Positions 34,600-47,929 of a DNA stretch of 64,000 nucleotides are shown in pieces. Source of the DNA: Hoplostethus atlanticus (taxonomy: Eukaryota; Chordata; Actinopteri; Trachichthyiformes; Trachichthyidae). Every line of letters begins with the position of its first letter. The stretch's first letter is position 1. The stretch covers positions 372,501 to 436,500 of the forward strand of contig JAXDDX010000018.1 of assembly GCA_034670405.1 (NCBI GenBank), written 5' to 3'. The position numbers and the translations under genes are program-made. Under the pieces are notes generated by a model. That model was given only the letters and a program-made list of their open reading frames with translations. It did not search any database and was not told the origin of the DNA.

Positions 34600-37500
34600 C
34601 TTTCACCTGTTGCAAACAAGCCTTGGTGTTTCATCTTATTTAATCTATAACTTCATCTATCAATTAGAAAAAGGATATCCTTCGCTTATAAAATAATCCA
34701 TGTGTATCAATGTGCTAGTATTATGAAAAAAGAGAACGGTGGATTGAGGATAATAAGTGCCCTGGATACAAGTCTGCCAGAGTGTGCCAAGGGGCTGCTG
34801 TCTCCTCCATGGTCACCACTTGAATCTAAATGAACAGATTTGACTTTCAGGATATTGCCAAGAACCCTGTCACACAGAGAAGGGCCTCTCCAGAGCAGAA
34901 GGGTGAATAAAAAAGAGCGACTAACATGGGCATAACCCAAGACTTCAACCCAAGTAACCCGTTAAACCCGCACACAAGAGAGAGAGATTGATGGCTGACA
35001 AAGATGGGCAAAGCTCGTACCACATACTGTATTACAACCTTTTCTGGACTGAAAGTTCAGGGTTTTAGTAAATTGCAACATAAATGAGCATTGTGTTTAA
35101 TTATTTTAGTTTTGCAATGTGTTTACTGACTCATACTACATCTTGGGTCCTCAACCTGGGGCCTGGAGGTGTCTCTGGAGCTGTAGTAAAGAGTCTTTTG
35201 AGTTGAGTCAGATTTCAAAAACTAATTACAATTTTATGTTCAATTTACAATTTAATCATCAGTAAAGTTACACAGTTACTTTATCCTCCTCCTTTCCCAT
35301 CTCTCACAACCAAATGATCTGTGAACAGTACATAAAACTGAATCAAGCAGAGCTTTCCTAGGCACAGCGATGTGCACAGAAAGGAAATGTCAAATCATCC
35401 CGTCAGTCTGGTGGACACTTCGATGCTTAAATCGGGCCCTACGATTCACACCTGAGGGGCACCTTTAAGGGGCATTTTAATATAATAACAAACCCCACCC
35501 AGGCCATACATCTGAGGGCTGTGTGTGAGAGTAAGTGGGATGCTGAGGATTGACCTTTATTGGCAGTGGCCGCCCTTTTAAAATAATACCACAGCTAGAA
35601 CGCAGCCTTATTTCTTGCTATTCACTGGACTTATTTTATTGGTCAATCAATAATATGGTAATGCTTCACTTCAACATGGCCAGGGTTTCTTAGGCAAATT
35701 ATGAGTTTTCCAAAAATTGCTGTATGCTCCCGGACTTTTTGTAGGGCAGTGCCTGTTTTCTGATTTTACTCCCTGGCCTTGAGAGGGGCAGGGAGTGTCT
35801 GTGCAGACACTTGATAGATTACAAGCTAAACTACAGTCTCTTGGAAACTCAAGGCATTCTTGATGACTTGTAAAGTATCTCAGACTTTAATCTCCTCACC
35901 AGCCTACTGTATGTTAACAACAAATACTGCAAACAAAATCACCTCTTACTCATCCAAACAGATCTAAGTAAATCAAAAGCCCCATGCTTGTGTAAGGCAG
36001 CTTATGTTATCAGTCTATTGCAAAATGTATTTATTATAAATTGAATCCCCATAATAATAGTAATAATAAAAATAATAATGTTAGACATTTTAAAAGCTCC
36101 CTGTCCTACATCATGAAGTGCCCTTATCTACTGTAGTATCAACTAATATATTAAAACATAATGATGAGTGACTATTTAACACCCCTACTCTGATTGTGGG
36201 AATAACATGATTAAGATGTTTACATGCCTAGAAGAAGAATTCGGCTCTTTTTCCTGCAAAACACCTTTTGTTAATTGAATATTGTCATGTTCCTCTTCCG
36301 TCTGAAGAATTTACGCAACTCAAGTCTGCCAACTCTAAATCACAGCCCTAGTACTGAGACAGGAGACATGAAGGCTCGATGTAAACAAAGAAAACAGCTG
36401 CACAAATTCACAACTTGGCTTACTTGGAGTCTGGTGCTTACAAATAATAAGAACTAATATACTAATAAAGATAACGTGTCTTAATCACAGTATTGATTCT
36501 CCAAATAAGACCATAATTAAAGTAACACAATTTGATTAAGGTGTTCACATTACCAATGTCTTATTCATAGTATTGGTGTGCATGTAAATGCAGCCTGTGT
36601 GGTAGATTTTGTTTACCAAAATGTTATTGCTTATTGATACTCTTGTCTGAAACTCATGGCAACCAGAAGCAGACATAAGGACATTACATGTAACCATCTG
36701 TCTGCCAAAGACAGGATTGCTAAGAGAACAAAAGGAGAAAATGCATGTAGCTTGGATAATAATCAAGTGATTTCATAAGAGATATTGGTCTGTGGCTCTT
36801 GGGGGCTTGAGGATAAACTACTCATGAAGTTTCTAGTCTCAGAAACTGAGACAAGAAGGTGATTCAACAAGTAGTTTGTGTGTTAATGAGCTGCAAACCT
36901 AGCCAAATGACAAGCAACAGGAAAGACAGGAAATAGTCTGTATATCTTACTTGATTATCTCTGTGTGTAATTTACTAGCTTTATTCATCCATCAATTTTG
37001 TTTTGTGGTCTAGTCTTTAGGGATATTGGTCCTTGCCATTGGACTCCACTGAGGTGTACATAACAGCTGTCTATGAAGGAGGCCTCTGCGTTGATTTTAC
37101 CTCAATATTCAGCCCAGTACAACTGGAAAGAATGTGTAAAGCCCACACTGTAGAATGTAATCACACAAGACACTAAGATGAAGAACCTGAGGGAGATGTG
37201 AGACAGCAGCAGTATTTATTACTCAACATGTTTCAGTCCTTTTTTTTTAAATTTCCTTTTCTCCTTTCATCTCACCAATCTCTTGCAGTTGCTTGGCCCT
37301 CACTTCCCTCACTGTTCCCTCCTCTCGCTCCCTCGTTCAAATATTCTGCTCACGCACAACTGCGGCACCCTTTCTCCAGTCCTCCCCATTAATCCACACC
37401 ACAGACATCTTGGCCCACTGTCTCGCCTCTCCTAACGTGCACTCCAAACTCTCAAAGTCCAGGCCATGACAGGACAGAGTGCCCGTACATTATACACTGG

Positions 37501-40500
37501 CCACGAGGCCCACTGAACATGCTTGTCACTGTACAAACTACAACTACAGTGAATATTATCGAATATTTCCTCCCTCTGAATACCACCGATTAGAAATACC
37601 TCAGAAGGAATCCGGGTGAAAGCATCATAGAATTTCAATAAATGACCGTGTGGAAAACTTAATATTGTTTTCAGGGAGTTTTAGACCACCTTTACACCCC
37701 TGACAGAAAGAATACAAAGTAAACTAAATGAAAAGTAATATGTGGTTTAAATATTGTTATAATAGCTCCTGAATTGGTTGACATGCAGAATGAATCAAAG
37801 GCATTTTAAAGCACAATGCCATGTCTCTGTCAACTCTGTTCAGCCCAGCTTAGCATTTTCTGCAAAACAAATGGCAGAAAAATTTAATTTCCATTGTCAT
37901 ATTTCTCCAATCACTTAATTCCTGAAACAGATACAATTGTAATATTCCAAATATTGCTACAGTAAAATATTGCCCTTATAGGTGAATATTAGTCAAACTT
38001 TTCGATCTACAGAATACACTCTAATACAAATCAATGACAGTTTTATGTCTTATAGCCTGCTTTGGCCAGGCTGTGAAATGTGGCCGGCTCTGTCGTGTTG
38101 CAGCCAGGTTTGGCCAGTTCCTGAACACGACGGAGACGCTGGCTTTGAGTCAGACAGGCCATGGAAAAACGGCTAAATCCTAGCCAGTGGAGACAAAACT
38201 TCATCCTGAACATGCTCTGCAATGCTGTCTGTTGGCAGTGTTGAAAGAATGATGCAGTTGAAGAATGAACATACAAGTCTTTGATTAGCAGACGAGAGAA
38301 TCACTCTGGAAAAAAAGAGCTGTTTCTCGTTCATGCTTGTCATTTTTGGTCATATGTTCGATAAGATGGTTGATTATAGGTTGATTATATTAAGACGTGT
38401 TAATCAAACACAGAAAGCACCAATAATTATCACAAAGCTGCACTATGTTGAGAAATAAATGACAGTACAGATTTCTAATCTCACTGTGATCTAATCTAAA
38501 TCACCATTTTAAAATAACTTTTAGCTTTGAGCTTGTTCCAGGGTACAAATTTCCTCTTGGGACATTTAACTGTTGGTTGGACAACATGAATAGTCTTATC
38601 AGCACAAAAAAATGCAAACAAATCCAATGCAGACAAATACAAAGCAAAAACTATCAACAATGGGTGGCACGCTGCTTGAACAGATGCTTTCCAGAATAAG
38701 TTGAGAAAGCACAGAGCACAAAAACAAAACAACAGTAAGGTGGTCGGAAAGAGAAAAGAATCTAATTACTGTATTAATGACTTAGTTTCTATTAATCTGC
38801 GGGAGCCACTGGCTTGTGCTAATCACCCTGAGAATGCAGCCAAATGTGCAATATTAACACATCTTCCATGACAGGAGGAAGAGTAAGAGTGCAGAAGGGG
38901 CACTGGGATCTGATGAAGAAATGCAGAGATTTACAGTGAAATTAAACCAACTAATGCCATTAATCTGGCAGGGGAAGCAGCTCAACATGGACAAGAAGGG
39001 GAAAAAATGCAGGGAGTCCACAGTTTTTACATCCTTTGTGGAATGCATTTTTCTTTCCGCAGATGCCTGATTTTATACGGCAGTGTTTTGTAGCACAATG
39101 CAGATGGATAGGTATCTCCAGGTATTTCAGAGAATAAACATGAGGACTGTCAGTTTATACTCTCAATCTCCTTTCTCTGAAATAAGGGCTCAAGTTAAAT
39201 TTTATAGCAGGGCTTAGAAATTGCCCACAGTGCCTCATCAGCCACCCTCCTGTCTTGCCATTTTCCTGCCATTCTTCCCCTCCCTCCTCTCTCTCATTCA
39301 TTCAGTTTAATTTTGAACTCTGCACTGGTAGACAGGCAAAGAGGGTAGCTCCATGGTTACCTGGCACCAAGCCATCTCATTACACCGCCAATTGATTCTG
39401 GCCTGCTGCCATGTCCGCTGCCTACCTCCCCCACACCCCACACCATCCACCCTCTATGCACCCCAGACTGTCTGCAGTAAAGGAGGATTTCAGAACACAG
39501 AGGAAGGAAAGAGGGATACAGCTTCACTTACTTCAAATGCGCTTGCATTCATGCACTGTTGCATACAACAAGACCAGAAAATCCCCAAAATAGTACGTGA
39601 AAAGCTTTGTCCAAGAGTAAAAAACATACACCATATTTTGAAGGACAGTCTGCTGTTGAGTGTAACCGTCAGATCCTTAGTTTGGCCAGAGAATGAATGA
39701 AACATATGACACATATGCTCTAATGTCTTGGCAATGTCCAGAATTTAATGTTTGTAATATAGTGTCCAAGTCAATTGCAACATTGGTAAAGATACGCTAA
39801 AAGGCGTGTAAAACATTAACAATACAAATGACAAAATAAATGATGTGCTCACACAAAATTATAACACAATGTGTGTAATTATTCAAACAAATGTAATTTT
39901 ATTATTTATAATTCTATTCTTTTGAGCTCCACCATCAAGCCTTTTGGATTGAAATGCTACTGAAAGGTTTTGTGTAGTGGATGGTAACATTTTCAATGAT
40001 TTAAAAAAAAGGAATCTGTTGGGAGAAGGTTAAAATAGGCCACCAAATTACTCTGCATACAGAAAAGAGGATTTTTCCCAATGTTAGCAATATATTGTCA
40101 TAATCTTTCTAAGACTTGCAGCAAAAGGTAGACTTGAATGTTTGGAGAAACAGCAGCACAGTGTCTCTTACTTAGGAAGATGAAGAATGAAGAAAAAACA
40201 TTTCCTTCCTCACAAGCTTGAACCATGGTAGGATAGTTGAATAGTAGGCTTAAAACAGGGGTTTTGTTTCATTCGCCTTCGCAATAGCCAATAAAATCAA
40301 CTCGTCACAAGAAAGAATTTCTGATAATGATTTGAGGACCTGTTTTATTTTATTCTTCCCAGAAGGAGGTTCTCATTTGCAGTTTTCAAAAGGACAACAG
40401 CTAGAAGAACCCCTCCCCTCAAACTAAACATGTCTAGCTTAAGTGTGGTAATAAAGTTAAAGCTTTAAGGCAATTTATTTCATTTGAATCCCTACCAGAT

Positions 40501-41690
40501 GCCTTGAAAATGCAGTAGCCTACCATGTAAGCATAATCATACAGAATAAACAGCCAAACCTGATCTACCTGAAAACCCTTAGAGATAAATTACATATTGT
40601 ATTGCTTGATAGAGCATCTCAGAGGAACAACACCATGAGTCAGAACGTATCGTACCTTTTACAGGAAGACTTTAATTAGCACGACAACAAAGGGCACAAA
40701 TAAATGTGTCATTTTTAGAATCACACACTACAAATTAACATTTCTTTCTAAACAATTGATTGTAAGAAAAGATAATCCCCTCAATTTTAGGAGTTAGCTC
40801 AACATAGCTCATTATTAGAGTTTTTATCTGTCCTAGTTCTTCTTTTCAAAGGGTACCAATAATTTGGAAAGGCATTGCATCAATCATTTAACAAAATAAC
40901 CTCAATTCAACTACAAATAATCCTCTGATAATAGATCCCTGGCATATCCTGATATCTCAACTGTCTGCTTCAAATCGTTTGATGTACCTTGATGTAGCCC
41001 AAGAGACAGTCAGAAGTCAGAATCAATGTCATATGACTCATCCTGCCCTATAAGACTTTCATCCAGTGGCATAAGTGAAGGGGCGGGTTCACTGCTGTGC
41101 CCTCAGCTCATAGGGCATCTGTCTAGGTGTGACTCAGACAATCATAGCCTGCCTCTCTGTCTGCCACCACTGGCAGATGCCAGGGTCATGGCCTCTGGGT
41201 CACCGGGGGATTTGAGGGGATCAGGAGTCAAAGGGATGATAAAGCCATATGACAGTGTGTCTACTGTGCCTTTAATATTACCAAATTCAAGAGCCACCCA
41301 TTCTTCCAGTCAAATGCCTGCAAGGCAGAGCATGATAACATATCTTGACTGTTGTTGCAGTTACTGTAGGTCAAATTAAAACCGTATCCAATTGAAAAGA
41401 AGGGCTGTTTTGTTCATGCCATCCTGGTCATTTTCTTAGACATTCAGCCCTATTAAAGGATGCACAACCCTTCTCCTCCAGCAGGAAAGTTGAGCAGGTA
41501 TATGCACATGTACAATATAGTATGTAGTGCATTTGTCACATTCACAGCTGATTCATATTCCCCAGCACTTCTGAGGGACAGCTTAATGACAGAGCAGTTT
41601 CCCAGTCCTGAAAAACACCATTACTTCCACTCAGAAAATGAATCCCATTAAGACACCCGATAGGAAGCACATACCTTCCTGTCATTTTTC
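34600..41690. other. Seven kilobases of unremarkable AT-rich sequence
   Basis: Only short frames are present. A loose AAT-rich tract lies near 36053-36080. The 115-codon frame at 39353-39700 and the 117-codon frame at 41026-41379 have no family motif or splice support. The slightly GC-richer patch at 41040-41240 could be conserved noncoding sequence. Confidence 0.4.
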
Positions 41691-41699
41691 TAAAAAGCA

Positions 41700-42080
41700 T
41701 TCTTCACTATTAATCTTTCCTCAGGCCATCAGGACTGTGAACTCTGACCTCACCAGGGCCCCCACCAAGACACACACACTGCCCCTCTTATGCACACACA
41801 CACTTAGGTAAAGACTACACATAATTTATAATTTATATTATATTATACATACAATTTCCCTTTTTTACTATATTTTTATAAAGTGCTCTTATTGTAAATA
41901 TTGTGTTGTTTTTTATATAGAGCTCTTACTGTGACATTGTAAATATTGTGTTTGTTTTTTTTATTGTAAACAGTGTGAACCTGTTATTTGCCCTTTGCAC
42001 ATTTCTGCTGAGCATTGCCACTTTACATTTCACTGCACACCTCGTGTGTGTATGTGACAAATAAACTTGAACTCTTGAGC
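41700..42080 (+). mobile_element. 3' end of a LINE (tail segment)
   Basis: GCCATCAGGACTGTGAACTC is the AIR-VNS segment at the very end of a LINE ORF2. It is followed by a CA-rich stretch, then a low-GC 3' UTR. The copy ends TATGTGACAAATAAACTTGA, a terminal sequence typical of fish LINE tails. Confidence 0.6.
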
Positions 42081-42164
42081 TTTGCATCTCTTTCATACAA
42101 AGGCAAAGTGCGGGTGCTTTTTCACCACCCATGTGAACATAGATCAAACTGTGCACTGTTTAGC

Positions 42165-42335
42165 TAACTTATTGCACTTTTACCTTAGCACAGGTTCTGC
42201 TCTTAGATGCTTGTTTAGGAAGGAAATGCACTTATGATTTCTGGTGACTAGTGGTTCTCTTGCCTTGAATGCACTTATTGTAAGTTGCTTTGGATAAAAG
42301 CGTCTGCTAAATGCCTGTAATGTAATGTTTACATA
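42165..42335 (+). mobile_element. LINE or SINE 3' tail (L2/HpaI-like)
   Basis: GCTTTGGATAAAAGCGTCTG then CTAAATGCCTGTAATGTAATG is the widely shared 3' tail of L2-type LINEs and of the SINEs they mobilise in fish. Upstream body sequence is compatible with a LINE 3' UTR. Confidence 0.7.
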
Positions 42336-42339
42336 AATC

Positions 42340-43183
42340 AGCCATTCATACATTGAAATCAGAATCATGTGTTAATTTCCTTCCTAACCTCCACACCCTG
42401 AGGTTTACTACTTACAGCTCCACCTTTTTTGGTAAAAGCATACTACAGTATCTGTAGAGCTAGTGAGTACAGAAGGAGCAGTTGCAGTGTAATAATATGA
42501 GCCTATATCACTGCCAAGGAAAATGGGGAAAACCTTTTAATTCTTGTCACATGTTTGATGAACACTTAGTGTTTGTGACATGGACATCCTTGTACAGCTC
42601 ACACAAAGGCTACATTTCTATAAACTCAAATGGCATAGAAATTTACTTGAATTTGCTACTGCCAAAGAGCTATTTGAAAGCTTTAGATTCAATTCTGACA
42701 AACTGCTAGCTCTCATTCAAAGGCTTCACTCTGGAAAATTACAAATGAAAGATGATTCTGAAGTGGTACAGTAAAGTAATGTACAACAAGTGTAGATAGT
42801 TTCCCTAGTGTTAAGGTAGGCAGTACATACATTTCACATTTCTATATAAAACTCCATTTCACCGACCCTTTTATCTACTGAACAATTATAAAGAACATAA
42901 TTCAATGCAACAGACCCTGCTCTTCACAGTGGACCTATACACTTATCCCACTGGAATGCAAAGGCCTTGGAAGAATAGCTCAACTTTGTCTTTTTGGCTT
43001 TTCTTACTTCAGAATATGAACAAATAGAATCAATAGAGTAGTGTAAATAGGATGGCATTGGAAGGTTTAGACCCATGGCATTCTACAACATTCTCCGTTA
43101 TTCCAGTGTGATGATGTCAAAGGCCTCTGGATCTCTACAGCTCTGGCCAAGGTTACCTTTTATGCAGCTAACGTACAATGTCT
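42340..43183. other. Intergenic sequence, nothing recognised
   Basis: Overlapping short frames at 42482-42774 show no motif. Confidence 0.4.
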
Positions 43184-44158
43184 TCCTTTGACCAACTGTA
43201 CATTTCACACCATCGGTTCTCAATGGGATTGAGATCAGGACTCATCACTGGCCACTCCAGAACAGTCTAACGTTTTCCCATGAACCATTCCTGATGCTTT
43301 TGGCTGTGTGTTTGGGGTCATTGTCCTGCTGGAGGACCAGTGACCTTCGATTGACACCCAGTTTTCTGACACTGGGTAGCACATTTCACTCCAAAATGCC
43401 TTGGTGATCTTCTGATTCCATGATGCCCTTAATACGTTCAAGACATCCAGTACACGAGACAGCAAAGCATCCCCACAGCATTATGAACCTCCACCGTATT
43501 TGACAGTAGGTAGGGTATTCTTTTCTTTAAAAGCTTAATTTTGTCATCTGTAAACAAAGTTCTGATCTGCATTGCCAAAGAGCTCTAGTTTGGTTTGATC
43601 GGCCCACAGAACATTTTCCCAGAAGGATTTAAGTTTGTCCCCCTGTTTGGCCTCCGACCGTAAAGCCCTTCTTGGTTCAGTGTCCGGTGTATCATACGGC
43701 TGAAACCATTACCCCAGACCTCTCCAGGTCAGCCTTGAGATCTTTGGATGTCATGTGTTTTCCAATGGCTCACACCAACCTTCGATGCCACCACATTCTG
43801 AGAGATTATTAACAATTCCATGTGCAGCAAACTTCTTAATATTTATATTTAATAACATTGAACTGTGGAAACAGAATACCAAGGTCTTTAGAGATAGCCT
43901 TACAACCTTGTGAACGCTTGGTGTTCACAGTTTTCTGACATCCTCAGACAGCTCTTTTCTTGTCACCATTTTTACAGACGACCAGGGAAGCAGAACAGAC
44001 TGTTTTATCACTTTAAAATTCATTTAATTCCCACATGGTTCATTAATACCATGTGGGAACTTGCAGCCAGGTGAGTTAAATTACACTGCAAATGAGAATT
44101 TGAGAACTCCAACAAAAGTGATTTGAATTGTTCTAAAGGGTGCCAATAAGTCCAGTCC
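43184..44158 (-). mobile_element. Tc1-like DNA transposon, 3'-truncated copy 1
   Basis: On the minus strand the element starts with a TIR containing TTATTGGCACCCTTT. Its transposase is broken into frames. It retains the first catalytic Asp segment (WENVLWADQT), the second (QQDNDPKH) and the third-residue context (DLNPIEN), i.e. a DD34E Tc1 family. Homology to copy 2 stops abruptly near 43184, so the transposase C terminus and the far TIR are missing. A hairpin at 44028-44059 sits between TIR and coding start and is absent from copy 2. Confidence 0.88.
44028..44059. repeat. Perfect 12-bp inverted repeat (hairpin) in the Tc1 copy
   Basis: TTCCCACATGGT (44028-44039) and ACCATGTGGGAA (44048-44059) are exact reverse complements around an 8-base spacer. 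Confidence 0.9.
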
Positions 44159-44159
44159 A

Positions 44160-44680
44160 TTTGAGTCCACAAAGACAAATGTAAGATTAGGATGTGGCAT
44201 TCTTGTAAATATTACCAAAATCATAAACTGTAGCATTTAAAATGGATTATTCTGTACACAGGCTGAATTGCTACTACAAACTCACAACTAGCAACGGCAT
44301 ACACATATACACGTACGTCTTGTCTATGCATATGAACGAATTATGACACTGATATTGTTGCTGATGGTGATGATGATAATTATGAAGTGTATTGATAAGG
44401 AGAAGGCAGTAAAGAGATTTTCTACTGAGACTTTGTGTCTGAAACCTAAGGGTTAGAGATGGGCCTCCCCACTTTGGGGCCCCTTTCCTGTACATGCACA
44501 CGGGTTGTCTAAGGACACAGTGAACCGGGCTACCCGATCTAGGGATGGGGCCAAGCAGGGGGAACAGTGACGGGACGGCCAACTGGAAGAAACTCTCATG
44601 GAATCCTAAGAGCTCAAGCTGCTGGCTTAAAGCTAGAGGGAGTAGAGAGCACTGGTAGGGAGAGAGGATTGGCTGATCTG
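44160..44680. other. Intergenic sequence, nothing recognised
   Basis: The 102-codon minus frame at 44274-44582 has no known motif. Confidence 0.4.
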
Positions 44681-44689
44681 AAAAGAGAG

Positions 44690-44818
44690 GAGGAGGAGGA
44701 GGAGGAGCCTGTTCCCCAGGAGTAGGGCAGGATAGATTTATAGACTGGACCGGCAGTAAAAAAAAAAAAAGAAAAAAGAATAAAGGTACGGGGGATTGGG
44801 TTCGGATGGGGGGGGGTG

Positions 44819-44877
<59 letters not shown>

Positions 44878-44902
44878 CGGGGGTGGGGGGGGGGGGGGGG
44901 GG
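44690..44902. repeat. Complex simple-repeat block: GGA, A-run, (GT)n, G-run
   Basis: A short GGA repeat and an A-run are followed by about 27 GT units (44822-44876) and a G-run of about 18 (44885-44902). Frames across it encode only Pro/His/Thr repeats. Confidence 0.95.
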
Positions 44903-44909
44903 CGACTGA

Positions 44910-46660
44910 GCACAGTCTTCTATCAGTGACAGAACTTGCTGCTAGTTTTTGATTCGGCCAGTTTTAAATGACCACCCATCACACCTGCATTCTCAAGGGA
45001 ATGGGAGCTGCCACACAGACCTTCTCCCATTGCCCCCCCCCCGCTCTCTGTCTCCATTTTCTCTCTCCTTGTTACCTTGCCCCCCCCCCCTCTCTCCTGC
45101 GTTCCTCTCCTTCTGTTGCTCCCCTTTCTGTGTGAGTGTGTCTGGGTCCCGCTGGAGGGGCTTTGTCTGTGAACACTGGAGCCCGGACCAGCCCACAGGG
45201 GCCAGAGCCATGAATACCCACACTGTGAGAGCCACTCTTTCACTTCACACCACTTTCTCTGCAGGAATGCCTGAGCAGTGAGGTAAGAAACATACACGCA
45301 CACGGCGTCATGTGCACGCACACACACAAACGTACAGTGCCAACACACACACACACACACACATTTTCTCACTTTCCCTGCCTCACACACAAGCACACAC
45401 ATCCACACAAACACCATACTATACACACAAATTGAGTGAGTCATGCAGTGATGAAAAGCCAGTGTTTTGTGTGTGAACCCTCTCACCCTGGACTCACATC
45501 CTGAGAGCCTTTCTCCTCCATCAGTCCCTGCCAAGCTCTCCCTCTAATTAAAGACCATTGGGTCCAATAGCATGGGCCCAGCTTCCCCCAGACCCCTAGA
45601 CCATGCCCCATCCCCAGCCCATGGAGGTCCTGAGCAGAGTAGAGTCTATGTGGAATGTGAATGACTGTGGTGATTAACAACTTCTCAGGGTTTCTAATTC
45701 CCCAGTTAATGGTGTGCTTGGCCTCAAAACTCATGGCAGCTTTACAGAGGGGCTGGCTTAATAGATAGCCTTCAGCTGACTGGCAAGGGATATGCTACAA
45801 AAGCCCCTTAAAATGAGTTGTTTCATCAAATGATGTTGGGGGGTTTTCAACCCAAATACTGTAAAGAATAAGCAATTATTTTCCAGGAAAACCATATGAA
45901 AACATCTTCAAAATGGTTGATTTTGTTTTCCTAGCCCAATTCTAAATCAACAAAAATATTTCACACAAAAACACAACATCAAAACATTTGCCTCCCAATC
46001 AGCATATGAATAAGCCATTCATGGTGTACAAGCATCTGCATCGGTCTTTCTGTCTATATACGCCTTGTCCTGCACCTTCCCTCCCTCGTACAGCTGATCA
46101 GGTAATGCACAATTATTTGTTTATTGGCCTCAAAACATAACCATTTTTGAGTTTATTAATTTTAATAACCTTTAACAAATAATATTCTAGGTATATTTAC
46201 TGTAGCCTGCTTCTATATTTATTTCCCCTTATATAATGTCTTGGTGTGTACATCTAGGCACTTGAAAGAAGGAGGTGTGGTAGCTTGAATTTAAAAAAAT
46301 CTGAATTTTTGAACATACTACTGCTTTTCTACTTAAGAAAGAAAGAAACGTAAGAAAGGTTAGCTCATATATCCGTAGTAGACACAGGGAAAACAAAAAA
46401 GTACAACTGTCCTTAAAGTCTAATTTGTGCTGGAACTGGACCTGACCTGTACAATGTGGGGATTATGTGTACTGTGTGACTCATGGCATTAGGAATTAGG
46501 CTAACAAACATGTGTATCATTTTCCACAAGTACATTCATTGGATATATTTTTACTATATTTTTAGTGGCACACTTGCATTTTATTCAAATAATGTAAAAT
46601 ATCTTCTATCGGTTTAACAACAGCAATTGATCAAACAATAAGAATTAAAAAATATATATA
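44910..46660. other. Noncoding sequence with C-runs and CA repeats
   Basis: C-runs lie at 45036-45046 and 45080-45090, and CA tracts at 45300-45362. A possible 18-nt plus-strand microexon (45265-45282) lies between TTTCTCTGCAG and GTAAGA, without other support. The 203-codon minus frame is low-complexity. Confidence 0.4.
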
Positions 46661-46669
46661 TTTTATGGT

Positions 46670-47922
46670 TTGTAGCCACGGACATAATTATTGCACCCTT
46701 TGGAACAATTCAAATCAAATAAATTTTGATGGAGGAAATAGATTCTCAGTGTAATTCAACTCACCTGTTACAGTCGTTCTGCTTCCCTGGTCATCTGTGA
46801 AAATGGTGAATAGAAAGGAGCTGTCTGAGAATGTCAGAAAAACTATTATCACCAAACATAAGCCTTCACAAGGCTGTCTCTAGAGACCTTGGTATTCCTG
46901 TTTCCACAGTTTGCAATGTTATTAAGAAGTTTTCTGCTCATGCAATTGTTAAGAATCACCCAGAAAGGTTGGTGTGACCCATTGCAACATTGAAAAAAGA
47001 TCTCAAGGCTGACCTGGAGAGGTCTGGGGTAATGGTTTCAGCCTGTACCATACACCGGACACTGTACCAAGAAGGGCTTTATGGTCGGAGGCCACGGAAG
47101 ACCCCACTGCTGAAAGAGAAACACAAGATGGCCCAATATGCCAAGACCTACCTGGACAAACCTAAATCCTTCTGGGAAAATGTTCTGTGGACCGATGAAT
47201 CCTAATTAGAGCCCTCTGGCAATGCAGATCAGAACTTTGTGTACAGACGACAAAATGAAGTCAAATAGTCAGTCAAATACGGTGGAGTTTTCATAATGCT
47301 GTGGGGATGCTTTGCTGCCCCTGGTACTGGAAGTCTTGAATGTATTAAGGGCATCATGAAATCAGAAGATTACCAAGGCATTTTGGAGCAAAAACAGGGT
47401 CTCAATCGAAGGTCACAAGTCCTCCAGCAGGTCAGACCCAAAACACATCCAAAGCCCCCAGGAATGGTTCAAGAGAAAACATTGAACTGTTCTGGAGTGG
47501 CCAACGATGAGTCCTGACCTCAATCCCATTGAGAACCAATGGGGAGACGTGAAATGTGCAGTTGGTCAAAGGAATCCTTCAAACATTGAAGAACTGGAGT
47601 GGGTTGCAGTTGAAGAGTGGGAGAAACTGTTAGCAGAAAGGTGCCCGAAGCGTATTAATAGTTACAAGAAAGGTTTGGAAGCAATCATCATTGCAAAAGT
47701 GTAACTAAGTATTAGAAAAGGGTGCCAATAATCATAGCCGTAGCCACTTTTCAATTTTGACGCCATAAAAAAATGTTTTAAAATATTTGTATTCTTATTG
47801 TTTGATCATGTTCTGTTAACTAAAACAGATCAAAAGTTGATTCAATTTCCAATTATTTCAGAGGATGTTGTACATTATCTGTATAGAATGCAAGGGTGCC
47901 AATAATCTTAGCCAGAACTGTA
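46670..47922 (+). mobile_element. Tc1-like DNA transposon, copy 2 with both ends
   Basis: Plus-strand element with a left TIR (TTATTGCACCCTTT, 46688-46701) and right TIR repeats at about 47717-47750 and 47893-47922 (GGGTGCCAATAAT), resembling the inner and outer direct repeats of IR/DR-type Tc1 elements. Frames read LYQEGLYGRRPRKTPLL, ENVLWTDES (first Asp), MLWGCFAAPGTGSLE and SPDLNPIENQWGDVK (third catalytic Glu). The second Asp motif QQDNDPKH is destroyed by an indel near 47430-47447, and stops and frameshifts are present, so it cannot encode an active transposase. It lies in inverted orientation to copy 1, about 2.5 kb away. Confidence 0.92.
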
Positions 47923-47929
47923 TTAGCCT

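Noticed and set aside
45265-45282. 18-nt plus-strand microexon between TTTCTCTGCAG and GTAAGA
   Set aside because: Good local splice signals, but no flanking exons or known gene on the plus strand.
44923-45534. 203-codon minus-strand frame, the longest in the window
   Set aside because: It crosses CA repeats and C-runs; Cys/Val and Gly/Arg tracts are repeat translation products.
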